This document shows positions 23,682 through 32,592 of a DNA stretch of 38,388 bases, piece by piece. The stretch comes from Planctomycetaceae bacterium. Lineage in GTDB: Bacteria > Planctomycetota > UBA1135 > GCA-002686595. Below the pieces are notes generated by a model. That model was not told the DNA's origin and ran no database searches. It was given only the letters and a program-made list of their open reading frames with translations. The translations under genes and the position numbers were made by a program. The stretch's first letter is position 1, and every line of letters starts with the position of its first letter. The stretch is from assembly GCA_016125265.1 (NCBI GenBank), contig WGMC01000046.1, positions 1 through 38,388 on the forward strand, given 5' to 3'.

Positions 23682-24617
23682 TCAACGGGGGGTGACGGGC
23701 CGCACGTGCACAACGGCGAAATGGACGTGTCCGTCCCGTTCGAGCCCGCCGATCAGCACCGCTGCCGGCCCTGGGAGCACCAGGTTCGCTTCCGCGGTGC
23801 AGGTGGCCTTGCGCGGTCGGGCCACGGGACCGTCGGGGGTCTCTTCGACGACGACGGGGAGCACGTGGCGGTGAGATTGGAGCCGGAAGTCCACTCCGAT
23901 GGCGCCTCCTGCGAGGTTTACGCACCGCACGTCGATCATCTCGCCTTGGGATTGTGTCGTGATTTCGGGAACCACCAAACTACCCCCACCGGGCTGGACA
24001 CGTTCGTACGTGCGGTAACCCGTAACGAAGTGCTGCTCCTCGAGCACCGACACGTTGGCGCGCTGGCCGTTCGAAGTGAGGATGCGCGGCGCGCTGTAGG
24101 GCGCTGCGGTCACCGAATTCGCGGGAGCGGATCGCTCGCCGAGCAGCACGTCCAGCTGCACCCGCAGGGCTAGGAACTCGGTGGGATCAAGGACCCTCGG
24201 GGCACTCGAGATTCCCATCTCCGCCGCCGTTTCCAGCGGCAACCACGCGATGCGAGTGTGCACCTCGAAGAAGGTTGCCGCGGCGGAGCGCTGCGCCTCG
24301 AGGAAACGCCCGAGCCACCCTTCCTGCGCCGTATCGAGGAGCGCCACCAGGTTGCCGTTTCCCACCGCGCGCACGGTCTCGTTCGCTGTGCCCATGGGAG
24401 GCTCCATGTGCGTGTGGATGTCGGCCAATAGGTCTACCAGGCGATCCGCGCGCTGCTTTGCGGCCGCCTCGGGGTCCTCGGCCTGAAGGTCATCGACCGC
24501 GAGTTCCAGGATGTCGGCCACGTCGTGGGTCGACAGGTTCAGAACGGGCGCCTTGGGTTCTTGCGCGGGTGCGAAGAACGCGGCGGCGGCAACGAGGAGC
24601 GGAGTCAGGAGTTTCAT
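23682..24617 (-). CDS. Exported protein with a secretin-like domain
   Basis: This 311-residue protein has a signal peptide ('LLTPLLVAAAAFFAPAQ'). Its C-terminal half resembles the beta domain of GspD/PilQ secretins: 'FFEVHTRIAWLPLETA' followed by 'YSAPRILTSNGQRANVSVLE', 'EQHFVTGYRTYERVQPGGGS' and 'ITTQSQGEMIDVRCVN', close in order to the secretin 'SAPRLLTLNNQEAEI...FLTG' pattern. It is too short for a gated pore and has no N-terminal N0/N1 domains. Its ATG overlaps the stop of the anti-sigma-like gene (ATGA), and it is the last gene of a four-gene unit. The function is unknown; it may be the output or the envelope partner of the sigma system. Confidence 0.65.
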   Translation of the reverse strand: MKLLTPLLVAAAAFFAPAQEPKAPVLNLSTHDVADILELAVDDLQAEDPEAAAKQRADRLVDLLADIHTHMEPPMGTANETVRAVGNGNLVALLDTAQEGWLGRFLEAQRSAAATFFEVHTRIAWLPLETAAEMGISSAPRVLDPTEFLALRVQLDVLLGERSAPANSVTAAPYSAPRILTSNGQRANVSVLEEQHFVTGYRTYERVQPGGGSLVVPEITTQSQGEMIDVRCVNLAGGAIGVDFRLQSHRHVLPVVVEETPDGPVARPRKATCTAEANLVLPGPAAVLIGGLERDGHVHFAVVHVRPVTPR

Positions 24618-25123
24618 CGGGTGGTCTCGTTCGATTCGAGGGATTCTGCGGTCCATTGGGACGAGGGACCGCGCAGGGTTTCCGTGCGCAGAAGCCCGCC
24701 CGTTCGAAGTTGGCGACCCTCCACGGCGTGGGTGGTGCCATCCACTTGGACGGCGAGAGCAAAACGCAACACACGCAAGGTGGGTGCGGGGGCCAAAGGC
24801 ACCGTTGCGGCGATTTCCGCGGCAACGGGCGCCGTTTCGAGTTCCGCGGTTGGCTCCACTCGAAACCGCGGCGCGAGCACCGCCACGAGCGCCGCCGCGA
24901 GCAGGCCCGCGGCCACGAACCAGGGCCGCGCGGAGGAGTGTCGCGGGGGCGCCACGGACGCGATCGCGTCGAGCCGCGCGCACATCCGCTCGACTTCGGG
25001 CGCGAGATCGGGATAGCGCAGAAGCAGCTCCTGCACGTCGGGATCGCCAAAAGGATCCTCGCGGCGATCGAGCGCCCCGTGCACGCGGGCCCACAGTTGC
25101 GCGTCGCGTTCGTCAATCTGCAT
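24614..25123 (-). CDS. Anti-sigma-factor-like membrane protein
   Basis: This 169-residue protein has a cytoplasmic N-terminus of about 65 residues ('MQIDERDAQLWARVHGALDR', 'LLLRYPDLAPEVERMCARLD'). One membrane helix follows ('WFVAAGLLAAALVAVLA'), then about 80 residues outside that include 'ALAVQVDGTTHAVEGRQLRT', a short beta-rich segment reminiscent of FecR-type regulators. It overlaps the sigma gene before it by 11 bases and the secretin-like gene after it by four. Topology and position fit an anti-sigma factor that holds the ECF sigma until a periplasmic signal arrives; no zinc-binding ZAS motif is visible, so the class is unclear. Confidence 0.72.
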   Translation of the reverse strand: MQIDERDAQLWARVHGALDRREDPFGDPDVQELLLRYPDLAPEVERMCARLDAIASVAPPRHSSARPWFVAAGLLAAALVAVLAPRFRVEPTAELETAPVAAEIAATVPLAPAPTLRVLRFALAVQVDGTTHAVEGRQLRTGGLLRTETLRGPSSQWTAESLESNETTR

Positions 25124-25676
25124 CGGAGTCCTCCTTGGCCAAACGGCGGCGCGCGCGGTGCAACGCGGAGCGCACGGTGCCCTCCGGTTGCCCGAGGCGC
25201 GCCGCGATTTCGACCGTGCTTTCGCCGCGACCGTGGAAGGCGAGGAGCAACGCGCGCTCGGCCGCGGACAGGGGCAAAAGGGCCCGCGCGATCTGTTCCC
25301 GCGCGGCGCTCGTATCCTCGACCGAACGCGCCGCCGCGGGCATCGTGCGGTCGAGGTCGCCCAGGTCCTCGGGCTGCGACGCGCGGCGCCGGCGCAGGTC
25401 GAAAAGCGCGTGCAAAAGCGTGCGTTTGAGCCAGCCGGACAGCGACCCACCTTCGTCGTAGGACGCGCGGCTGCGCCAGGCGCGGGCCAGGGCCTCCTGC
25501 ACCAGTTCGTCCGGGTCCTCGCCGCGCCGCACGACGCGCGCCGCGTAGCGCTTGAGCTCAACCGACTGGGCGCCAAGCGCCCGCCCGAACGCCGTGAAGT
25601 CGCGTGCGCCCTCCGAACCCACCTCGGGCCCGGTCGCCTCGGCGGCGGCTTCGCAGGTTGGCTCGGCGGCGTGCAT
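25113..25676 (-). CDS. ECF-type RNA polymerase sigma factor
   Basis: This 187-residue sigma factor has region 2 ('LKRYAARVVRRGEDPDELVQ', 'EALARAWRSRASYDEGGSLS', 'GWLKRTLLHALFDLRRRR') and region 4 ('LPLSAAERALLLAFHGRGES', 'TVEIAARLGQPEGTVRSALH', 'RARRRLAKE'). The start at 25676 lies 10 bases past the stop of the flavoprotein gene upstream, and the gene overlaps the anti-sigma-like gene by 11 bases. Finding an oxidoreductase gene first in a sigma/anti-sigma operon is unusual. Confidence 0.92.
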   Translation of the reverse strand: MHAAEPTCEAAAEATGPEVGSEGARDFTAFGRALGAQSVELKRYAARVVRRGEDPDELVQEALARAWRSRASYDEGGSLSGWLKRTLLHALFDLRRRRASQPEDLGDLDRTMPAAARSVEDTSAAREQIARALLPLSAAERALLLAFHGRGESTVEIAARLGQPEGTVRSALHRARRRLAKEDSDAD

Positions 25677-25686
25677 GGACCGACCT

Positions 25687-26838
25687 CTACCGACGCCGGC
25701 CGGAATCCGCTGCGGCAACACCGCCGAATTCCGTCCCCGCCCCGAAGAACTCGCGCCCGCGGGCCAGGATGCGCTCGCTGAGCTCCGGGTCCGGGGCCAA
25801 ACCCGGTCGGTCCGCCTCGACGGACCCGCCCAGCACGAGGGCATCCGAACGCGGGAACACGTACCCGTCGGCATAGGAGAGCAGCCACGGGTGCGCCTGG
25901 GGCGCGAAGTGCAGCAACTGCCCGCGCAGGGGGCGCAGTTCGCGGTCGTCGAGCAAGGCTCCGGCGCCCTCCCCGAGGCAGTTCACGATCGCGTCCGCGG
26001 GCAACGTGTCGAGCTGCTCCGCGGAATCGAAACGGCGCTGGTGGAACGGCACCGCGCCGGCGTGCAACTGGCGTTCGAGCCAGCCCAGCAACGGCCTCGG
26101 CTCGATCAGGTACGTGCGCCGCGCCCAACCCGGGCCCGAGGTGCCGGGCCAGGGCAAGCGCTCCAGCGCCACAGTCGCGGGAAGAACCCCATCGGGCACG
26201 TCCAGGAGCGACGCGCCATGCCCCTCGGGCGCGAAGTTCGAGCGCTCGTGCACACCGGCGCCGCGCCCGAGCAATCCATGCACGGCGCGGCGCGAATCGG
26301 CCAGCACACGCAGGTAGAGCGCCCGCGACTCCGCATCGTCGCCCTTGGCCACCAGGGAGGGCGCCCACTGCCCGCCGGCGATCGCCGACGTGGTGCGCGG
26401 ACCGAAGTGCTCCGCGTGCACGGAAACCCTGTACCCGCCGCGCAGCAACTCGAGCGCCGACGCCAATCCGACGGCGCCGGCTCCTAGCACCACGACGGCT
26501 GCGCCGGGCGCCACGTGATCGCCCACGAGTCGGCGGACCTCGAGAGCCGTACCCAGCGCCAAGGTCAGCCCCGCACCACCGTGCCCGTAGTTGTGCACCC
26601 ACGGACGCCCGCGCAACCACTCGAGTTCGAGCCGCACACGCCCGCGCCGGTAGGGGCGCTGGCCGACGACCACTTCGAACGGGGGCGCGCTGCGCAGATC
26701 GGGTGGAGCCAGTTGCTGCGGCGGGCCGTCGACCGCGGTGGGCGCAAGCGGCGCTCGGCTTGCCCGTCGGTCACTTGCACAACTGCCCGCTAGCAGCGCC
26801 CCCAGACCGAGCAAGACATCGCGGCGCAAGTATTCCAC
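25687..26838 (-). CDS. D-amino-acid-oxidase-family FAD protein with circularly permuted domain order; Tat/lipoprotein signal
   Basis: This 383-residue protein starts with 'LRRDVLLGLGALLAGSC', a twin-arginine signal ending in a lipobox (Cys20). Next come 'VVVGQRPYRRGRVRLE' (57-72) and 'VHNYGHGGAGLTLALGTALE' (81-100), which in D-amino-acid oxidases form the C-terminal end (human 'GFRPVRPQIRLE', 'IHNYGHGGYGLT'). Only then comes the FAD-binding 'VVVLGAGAVGLASALELL' (GxGxxG 119-124), followed in normal order by 'AGGQWAP' (154-160), 'DAIVNCLGEGAGAL' (282-295) and 'YVFPRSDALVLGGS'. The chain ends near residue 383, where normal enzymes continue into the moved segment. Substrate Arg61 would match human Arg283. 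The start is a GTG at 26838. Confidence 0.82.
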   Translation of the reverse strand: MEYLRRDVLLGLGALLAGSCASDRRASRAPLAPTAVDGPPQQLAPPDLRSAPPFEVVVGQRPYRRGRVRLELEWLRGRPWVHNYGHGGAGLTLALGTALEVRRLVGDHVAPGAAVVVLGAGAVGLASALELLRGGYRVSVHAEHFGPRTTSAIAGGQWAPSLVAKGDDAESRALYLRVLADSRRAVHGLLGRGAGVHERSNFAPEGHGASLLDVPDGVLPATVALERLPWPGTSGPGWARRTYLIEPRPLLGWLERQLHAGAVPFHQRRFDSAEQLDTLPADAIVNCLGEGAGALLDDRELRPLRGQLLHFAPQAHPWLLSYADGYVFPRSDALVLGGSVEADRPGLAPDPELSERILARGREFFGAGTEFGGVAAADSGRRR

Positions 26839-27088
26839 GGATCCAAGGTTACGAACCCGACGGGCCCCGCGCCGCGGCGATGGGCGCCGAGGGTTGTCTC
26901 GGCCTTGTTTCGATTTTTGCGACTTCCCATCTAGCGGAGAACCCGTGGGTTGGTGCATGCTCTTCCCGCGCGGTGTTGACCGGCACCGCACCGGGCTCCC
27001 CCCTCCCGCAGCCCCTCCTGCGCGGCCCTTCCCAAGGCGCCTCCATCCGACCGGGTGGAAGCGTTGCCCCCCCGCCAAGGAAGATTCC

Positions 27089-28759
27089 GTGTTCGCAATC
27101 GACCCCGTGTCGGTGCGGTCGCCCCGTGTCCAGGCGTCCGACCGCTCCGTATCCATCGCAGGCGCTCCGCGCTGGTGCCTCGCGCCGCTCGCGCTGCTGA
27201 CGTGTTCCGTCGGCTACGCCTGGAACGACTGCAACCTGCCCGGCCTGGAGCGCACCGCGGCCTACGCGGTGGGCGCGGGCCCCACGGACCTCGTGGCCGC
27301 GGACGCCAACGGCGACGGTTGGCGCGATCTGTTGGTCAGTTTGGGCGCGCTCGACCAAATCGCGCGGCTCCAGAACGACGGTGCCGGTGGTTTTGTGCCG
27401 CTCGCGCCGCTCGTGCTGCCCGGCGGCGCGGATCCGCGCGGTTTGGCGGCGGGCGCGTTCCGGGGCGGTCGGGATCTGGCGGTGGTCGAGCGCGGCGCGC
27501 ACCGGGTGCGTTACGTCGAGCTGCTCGGTGGGCCTGACCTCGCAGTGGATCTGCCGCTCGGTCTCGGCGGCGCGGGGAAAGCGGCCTCCGGCAACCTGGA
27601 CGGCGCCGGCGGCGACGATCTCGTCGTGGCGCTCGAGGGCGACCTCTTCGCGCGCGGCGGCGGCCTCGTGTGGGTGCGCGACGACGGTGTGGCACCGCTC
27701 GCGGCCGCACCCTTACCCGCGCCGCCGGACGGCTTCGAGCGGGTGCTCGACGCGGTGCTCGCGGATCTCGACGGCGACGGGGACCTCGACGTGGCGGCCC
27801 TGCGCCGGCGCACGGCGGCTGGGCCCCCAGGTGTCGACGGCGTCCTGTTGTGGCGCAACGAAGGCGGGGGCACTTTGGCCTTCGCGGGTGTGCTGGCCGC
27901 GGGCGAGCCCGTGACGGCGTTGGTGGCGGAGGACCTCGACGGCGACGGCGCGGACGAGTTGGTGCTCTCGGTCGAAGGTTTCCCGCCGAGCGCCCCCGGC
28001 GCCCTTTGGATCCTGGACCACGAAGGTGCGCCGGGCCTCGCGCCCGCGAACTTCTCGAGTGTCGTGCTGCCCGCGAGCGGTCTGCTGCCCAGCGCCCTCG
28101 CGGCGGGCGATGTGGGCGGCCAGGGGCTCTTGGACTTCAGCCTGAGTGTGGACGTGGTGGCGGCCAACTTCGCGTCGGGCGAATTGGTGCTGTACCGCGC
28201 GTTCGACCCGCTCGGCGCCGACTTCGCGGGCGTGTCGAGCTGCGCGACTGGAGGAGTGCCCGTCGGCCTCGTGCTCGCGCAACTCGACGCGGACGGGACA
28301 CTGGACCTGGTCGCGCTCGACGCGGCGCAAGAACGAGTGCTCGTGGCGCTGTCCGATGCGCCGGCGCTCACGCAACTCGTGGGCACCGGCTGCGCCGGAA
28401 CCGCCGGCAACGTGCCCCAGATCGCCGCTTCGGGCCTGCCGACGTTTGGCAATCCGAGCTTCGCCGTGACCTTGAGCAACGGACGCCCCAACGCCGCCGC
28501 GTTCCTCGCGATCGCACCGGCGCTCTCCCCGGTTCCGCTCGGTTTCGGCTGCACGCTGTACCTGGGCCCGCTCCTGCCGCTTCTGCCCACGTCGACCAGC
28601 GCGAGCGGCGCGGCCTCGGTCGGCTTCGCGATCCCGATGGACGTGCCGCCCTTCGCGGGCCTCGACCTCTTCTTCCAATACGCGGTGCTCGACCCGTTCG
28701 GCGCGTACTTCGGCACCTACTCCCTGAGCAACGCCGTTCGCATCCAGATCGGGAGCTGA
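27089..28759 (+). CDS. Secreted FG-GAP/VCBS-repeat protein with planctomycete-type C-terminal domain
   Basis: This 556-residue protein begins at a GTG with AAGGAAG five bases upstream. A signal peptide follows a long basic N-terminus ('WCLAPLALLTCSVGYAW'). FG-GAP repeats carrying calcium-type loops recur: 'AADANGDGWRDLLVS', 'LADLDGDGDLDVAALR', 'AEDLDGDGADELVLS', 'LAQLDADGTLDLVALD'; they should fold into a beta-propeller. The last 125 residues ('GTGCAGTAGNVPQI', 'LPTFGNPSFAV', 'LGFGCTLYLGP', 'FFQYAVLDPFG', 'SNAVRIQIG') match the end of the protein at 30017-32428. The shared module may serve for surface attachment or sorting. The next gene follows after three bases. Confidence 0.82.
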   Translation: MFAIDPVSVRSPRVQASDRSVSIAGAPRWCLAPLALLTCSVGYAWNDCNLPGLERTAAYAVGAGPTDLVAADANGDGWRDLLVSLGALDQIARLQNDGAGGFVPLAPLVLPGGADPRGLAAGAFRGGRDLAVVERGAHRVRYVELLGGPDLAVDLPLGLGGAGKAASGNLDGAGGDDLVVALEGDLFARGGGLVWVRDDGVAPLAAAPLPAPPDGFERVLDAVLADLDGDGDLDVAALRRRTAAGPPGVDGVLLWRNEGGGTLAFAGVLAAGEPVTALVAEDLDGDGADELVLSVEGFPPSAPGALWILDHEGAPGLAPANFSSVVLPASGLLPSALAAGDVGGQGLLDFSLSVDVVAANFASGELVLYRAFDPLGADFAGVSSCATGGVPVGLVLAQLDADGTLDLVALDAAQERVLVALSDAPALTQLVGTGCAGTAGNVPQIAASGLPTFGNPSFAVTLSNGRPNAAAFLAIAPALSPVPLGFGCTLYLGPLLPLLPTSTSASGAASVGFAIPMDVPPFAGLDLFFQYAVLDPFGAYFGTYSLSNAVRIQIGS

Positions 28760-28762
28760 ACC

Positions 28763-29905
28763 ATGTCCCTCATCCAAGCAGCGTTCCTTCTCGCGGCGTT
28801 CGCTCCCCAGGACGTGCCCCAACGTGTGCACGCACCGGTGGTGCATGTGGGGACCTACGACCTCGACAGCCAGTCGTTCGAGCCAAGTGTGTCCGACGCG
28901 GCCGAGGGCGGCGGCGGTTCGGTGGTCGACTTCGACAACTCCGCCACCAACGGCTTCACGTTCCTGCCCGGAGCCGGCGTCGGTGTGCGCGACTGGGGCA
29001 TCTACACACCGAGCGGCAATGGCTTGCTCTACCGCTTCACCGTGGGCTACTCCACCGTGGCGAACGGGCCCATCGATCTGACGGTGAATCTGTACGCGGG
29101 GACCACGGGTTCCTGCGCGGGTCCCGGCAAGTTGCTCGGCAGCTTTCCGCTCACGGGCCTGCCCGGCTCCGACGGCATCACTCCCGTCGCGAACACGGTC
29201 ACCATCAGCACACGCACGAGTGGCATCGCCGTGCCCGCCGGACCGATCGGTTGGGAGTACCGCTTCTTCGACGTGAAGTCCGGGCCGCTGCTCGTGAACG
29301 GGCCGCTCGGCCTGCCCGCGCCCAACGGCACCGTGGACCTCTACGACCGCGTCGATTTGGGCTTTGGCGGTTGCACCAGCCAGAACTTCGGCGGTTGTCT
29401 GCCGCCGTTCTTGCCGTGTGCGTCGTTCTACCTGACGCTCGAGGCGGACGACGGAACGGTCAGCGCCTCGGTCGTGCCCTACGGCAGCGGCATCAACCCG
29501 GTCGGCAGTCTGTCGGTGCTCGCAGGTACGGGATCCATCGGCGCGACCACGGTGCTCGGCGTGAACAACCCGCTCGGGACCCAGGCGCCGGGTTCGTTCG
29601 CGTTCCTCGCCCTTTCGTTCGCGCCGGACGCCAACTTCCCCGCGGGCACGCCACTGCCGTTCTTCGGCATGTCGGGGCCGTTTGCGCCGTCGGAGCTCTT
29701 GATCGCATTGCCGCAGGCGCTGCTTTTGGGTCCGTCCATCTGGGCGGGCCCGAGCTTCCCGTCCGCCTTCCCGATCACGATCCCCCAGAACGTGAACTTC
29801 ATCGGCGCCAAGGCGTACTTCCAAGGCGGTCTCTTCGATCTCGTCGCGCCGTTTGGCGTCGACATCGCCTTCACGGACGCGCTCGAGCTGACCATCGGTC
29901 CCTGA
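28763..29905 (+). CDS. Secreted protein with GSGINP-type C-terminal domain
   Basis: This 380-residue protein has a short signal peptide ('IQAAFLLAAFAPQD'), then a domain of about 200 residues with paired aspartates and aromatic strands ('GVRDWGIYTPSGNGLLYRFT', 'DLYDRVDLGFGGCTSQNFGG'). The C-terminal part opens 'YGSGINPVGSLSVLAGTGSI', continues 'NNPLGTQAPGSFAFLALSFA' and 'LPFFGMSGPFAPSELLIALP', and ends 'AYFQGGLFDL...TDALELTIG', an end pattern related to that of the two FG-GAP neighbours. A GGGAG in the previous gene's last codons serves as ribosome-binding site. No function was recognised beyond a likely surface location. Confidence 0.72.
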   Translation: MSLIQAAFLLAAFAPQDVPQRVHAPVVHVGTYDLDSQSFEPSVSDAAEGGGGSVVDFDNSATNGFTFLPGAGVGVRDWGIYTPSGNGLLYRFTVGYSTVANGPIDLTVNLYAGTTGSCAGPGKLLGSFPLTGLPGSDGITPVANTVTISTRTSGIAVPAGPIGWEYRFFDVKSGPLLVNGPLGLPAPNGTVDLYDRVDLGFGGCTSQNFGGCLPPFLPCASFYLTLEADDGTVSASVVPYGSGINPVGSLSVLAGTGSIGATTVLGVNNPLGTQAPGSFAFLALSFAPDANFPAGTPLPFFGMSGPFAPSELLIALPQALLLGPSIWAGPSFPSAFPITIPQNVNFIGAKAYFQGGLFDLVAPFGVDIAFTDALELTIGP

Positions 29906-30016
29906 CGCGGACGCAGAACCCGAATCCGGCGGCTGCGCAGCGCGCGGCTCCGGCGCCCCCACGCACTCGCGCGGTGGCTTCCACGACCCCCCCATTCCGA
30001 TTCCAGGAGTCCATCC

Positions 30017-32428
30017 ATGAGAGCCTTCGCAGCAAGTCTGCTGCTCGGCCCCGCCCTGCTCGCAGGTGTGGCCACAGCGCAAGACATCAATACCAGCGCC
30101 CTATCGCAGAATGGCTGGTATTCCGACGACACTCGCGCCGACGGGAGTGGTGCATTCCCCTCCAACACCAACTTGGTCAGCCCGACGTTGACGGACGCGC
30201 CCGAGGCCGCGGACCCGCTCAAGTTCAACGCCCTGCACGACGCGGACATCGCGGGCCAAATCAGCTTCCAACCGGCGCCGGGCACCGTGCCCCCGGGCAC
30301 GTGGTTGGGCTCGGTGCGCCTCTTCATCGACCCGGTGGGCGGCACAGGTGGCAAGTCGCAGATCTCCCACCGCAAGGACGATCTGACGGGCCACAACCCC
30401 GGCAGTGTCTTCGGGCCCGGCTTCACGGCCCAGTACTCCTGGATGGCCAACGGCCCTTCCACGATCACCCCGTCGCTCAAGTTTGGCATCAAGACGGCGG
30501 ACTTCCCCTTCGTCGGAGTGTCGTCGCGCACCGGCGAGAACGTCTGGGACAAGGTGCTGATCTACGAACCCGGCCAGGGCAACGGCAAGGTCGCCAATGG
30601 TCTGTGGCAGACCGAGACAATCACGCACACCAGTGGCAAGTGGTGGTTCTTCGATCGCCGCGCGGGCGCCAGCAGCCAGGGCACCCCCGTGGAGCTGAGC
30701 ACCATGGCGGTCTCCCCGATCGCGTTCTCCGGGCCCAAGACCCTCGCGGACGTCTACGCTCTGATCACCGCCCCCGGCGCGATCATCACCAGCGTCCAGT
30801 TCGGCATCGGGTCCAACAACCCCGCCGGCAACGTGTACGTCAACGAGCTGACCACCAACGCCTACCGCGCGGGTCAGCGCACGACCTTCGGGCCCCCGCC
30901 GCCGTTCGTCGCCACCAACGTCGCCGTCGGCACCACACCTTCCGGCGTGATCCTCGCGACCCTCGATGGCAACAACTCCCGCGACATCGCGACGGCGGAC
31001 GCGGGCTCGGACTCGGTGACCGTGCGCTTCAACGACGGCGCCGGCGCCTTCCCCACTTCCGCGACGGTCAACCTCGGTGTCGGTGACGCGCCGGTGGCAT
31101 TGGCGAGCGGCGACTTGGTCTCGGGCGGCGGCACGGACCTGGCGGTCGCGGCCGAGGGCTCGAACCGCGTCGTGATCCTCGACAACGACCCCGTCGGTAC
31201 GTTGGCCGAAGCGGCCTCCCTCTCGACCTTGCCGGCCACCAAGCCGGTGAGCGTTGCCGTGGGCGACCTGGATGGCAGCGGCACCGCCGACCTGGTGGTT
31301 GCGATGCAAGGTGACCTGCTTTTCGCGGGCTCCGGGTCGGTCGCCGTCAGCTTGAACGGCGGCGCCCTTGCGCCGTTGACCGCCCCCGTGGGCGGATTCC
31401 TGCGACCCCAGCGCGTCGCCATCGGCGACCTGGACGGGGACGGTGACAACGACGTCGTCGCCACCATGGCGGGCACCGGCTTCACGCCGACGACCTCCAA
31501 CAACGTGCTGCTCTACGAAAACCTGGGCGGCGGCAGCTTCGGCGCGCCGATCTCCCTGGGTGTGGCCCAGAACCCGAAGGCCGTGGCCGTCGGCGATCTG
31601 GACGGCGACCTGGACCTGGACCTCGCCGTGACGGCGGAGTCGTTCCCGATCCTCTTCCCCGGCGACGTGCGTGTGTTCACCAACGACGGCCTGACCGCCG
31701 GTAGCTGGACCGCGGGCGACTTCCTCGCGGGTGGCACGTTCGCCGGCGGTTCGTTCCCCACGGACCTGGCGATCGGCGACCTGGACGACGACTCCCTGCC
31801 GGGTTTCATCTCGCGCCAGGACATCGTGGCGGCGGACTTCGGCTCCACCAGCGCCACGCGTTACGACGCGTACGACGGTGTGCTCAATACGTTTGGCGGT
31901 ACCGACTCGTTCACCGTCGGCAACGCGCCCAGCTCCGTCGCGATCGGCGGCCTGGACGGGGACCGCACCGCGGACTTCGTCGTCGCGAACGCCGGGGACG
32001 GCACGGTGACCGTGTTCCTCTCCTACACCCCGACCCTCGCCCAGAACTTCGGCGCGGGCTGCCCCGGTACCGGCGCCCTCGTGCCGGTGATCTCGGCGGT
32101 GGGCGCACCCACCCTGGGCAACGCCGGCTTCGGCGTCGCCGTGTCGCAAGCGCGCGCCTTCGCGCCGGCGTTCCTCGCCCTCTCCCTGGGTCAGGTCACC
32201 CTGCCCGTGGGCGGGAGCTGCAACCTGTACCTGGAAACGCCCCTCGTGCTGGTCGCCAGCGTGACCAACGCGTTCGGCACGACCTCGGTGTCCGTCCCGG
32301 TCCCCGCGGCGGCCCCGAACGTGCTGGGCGTGAGCGCCTACTTCCAGTACGTGATCTTCGACCCGGCCGGCGCCGGCGTGCTGGGCACCGCATTCAGCAA
32401 CGCGCTGCGCGTCAAGCTCGGCCTGTGA
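30017..32428 (+). CDS. Large secreted FG-GAP/VCBS-repeat protein
   Basis: This 803-residue protein has a clear signal peptide ('MRAFAASLLLGPALLAGVAT', then AQD) and AGGAG eight bases before the ATG. Residues 25-285 are a beta-rich domain, perhaps lectin-like ('WYSDDTRADGSGAFPS', 'GSVRLFIDPVGGTGGKSQ', 'GKWWFFDRRAGASSQGTP'). Residues 290-680 hold FG-GAP repeats ('VGDLDGSGTADLVVA', 'IGDLDGDGDNDVVA', 'VGDLDGDLDLDLAV', 'IGGLDGDRTADFVVA') forming a predicted calcium-binding propeller. The C-terminal 125 residues ('GAGCPGTGALVPVI', 'APTLGNAGFGVAVS', 'YFQYVIFDPAG', 'SNALRVKLG') are shared with the protein at 27089-28759. Confidence 0.85.
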   Translation: MRAFAASLLLGPALLAGVATAQDINTSALSQNGWYSDDTRADGSGAFPSNTNLVSPTLTDAPEAADPLKFNALHDADIAGQISFQPAPGTVPPGTWLGSVRLFIDPVGGTGGKSQISHRKDDLTGHNPGSVFGPGFTAQYSWMANGPSTITPSLKFGIKTADFPFVGVSSRTGENVWDKVLIYEPGQGNGKVANGLWQTETITHTSGKWWFFDRRAGASSQGTPVELSTMAVSPIAFSGPKTLADVYALITAPGAIITSVQFGIGSNNPAGNVYVNELTTNAYRAGQRTTFGPPPPFVATNVAVGTTPSGVILATLDGNNSRDIATADAGSDSVTVRFNDGAGAFPTSATVNLGVGDAPVALASGDLVSGGGTDLAVAAEGSNRVVILDNDPVGTLAEAASLSTLPATKPVSVAVGDLDGSGTADLVVAMQGDLLFAGSGSVAVSLNGGALAPLTAPVGGFLRPQRVAIGDLDGDGDNDVVATMAGTGFTPTTSNNVLLYENLGGGSFGAPISLGVAQNPKAVAVGDLDGDLDLDLAVTAESFPILFPGDVRVFTNDGLTAGSWTAGDFLAGGTFAGGSFPTDLAIGDLDDDSLPGFISRQDIVAADFGSTSATRYDAYDGVLNTFGGTDSFTVGNAPSSVAIGGLDGDRTADFVVANAGDGTVTVFLSYTPTLAQNFGAGCPGTGALVPVISAVGAPTLGNAGFGVAVSQARAFAPAFLALSLGQVTLPVGGSCNLYLETPLVLVASVTNAFGTTSVSVPVPAAAPNVLGVSAYFQYVIFDPAGAGVLGTAFSNALRVKLGL

Positions 32429-32592
32429 TGACCTGAAGCGCGGCCAGCGGCACCAGCTTCCCCGGCCGACTGGCGTCCCACCGGACGCGTTCGCGGGCGG
32501 GCGCTGTGGCAGTGGGGGCATCCCACGCCGCGCGCCCGCCCGCCTCCATGGACCCCGCCAGGAATGTGGACACCCGGCTAGAATCGAACCGC

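Noticed and set aside
27670..31086. Plus-strand open frame of 1,138 codons
   Set aside because: It is a shifted frame across three secreted-protein genes; the FG-GAP motifs and signal peptides are all in the other frame.
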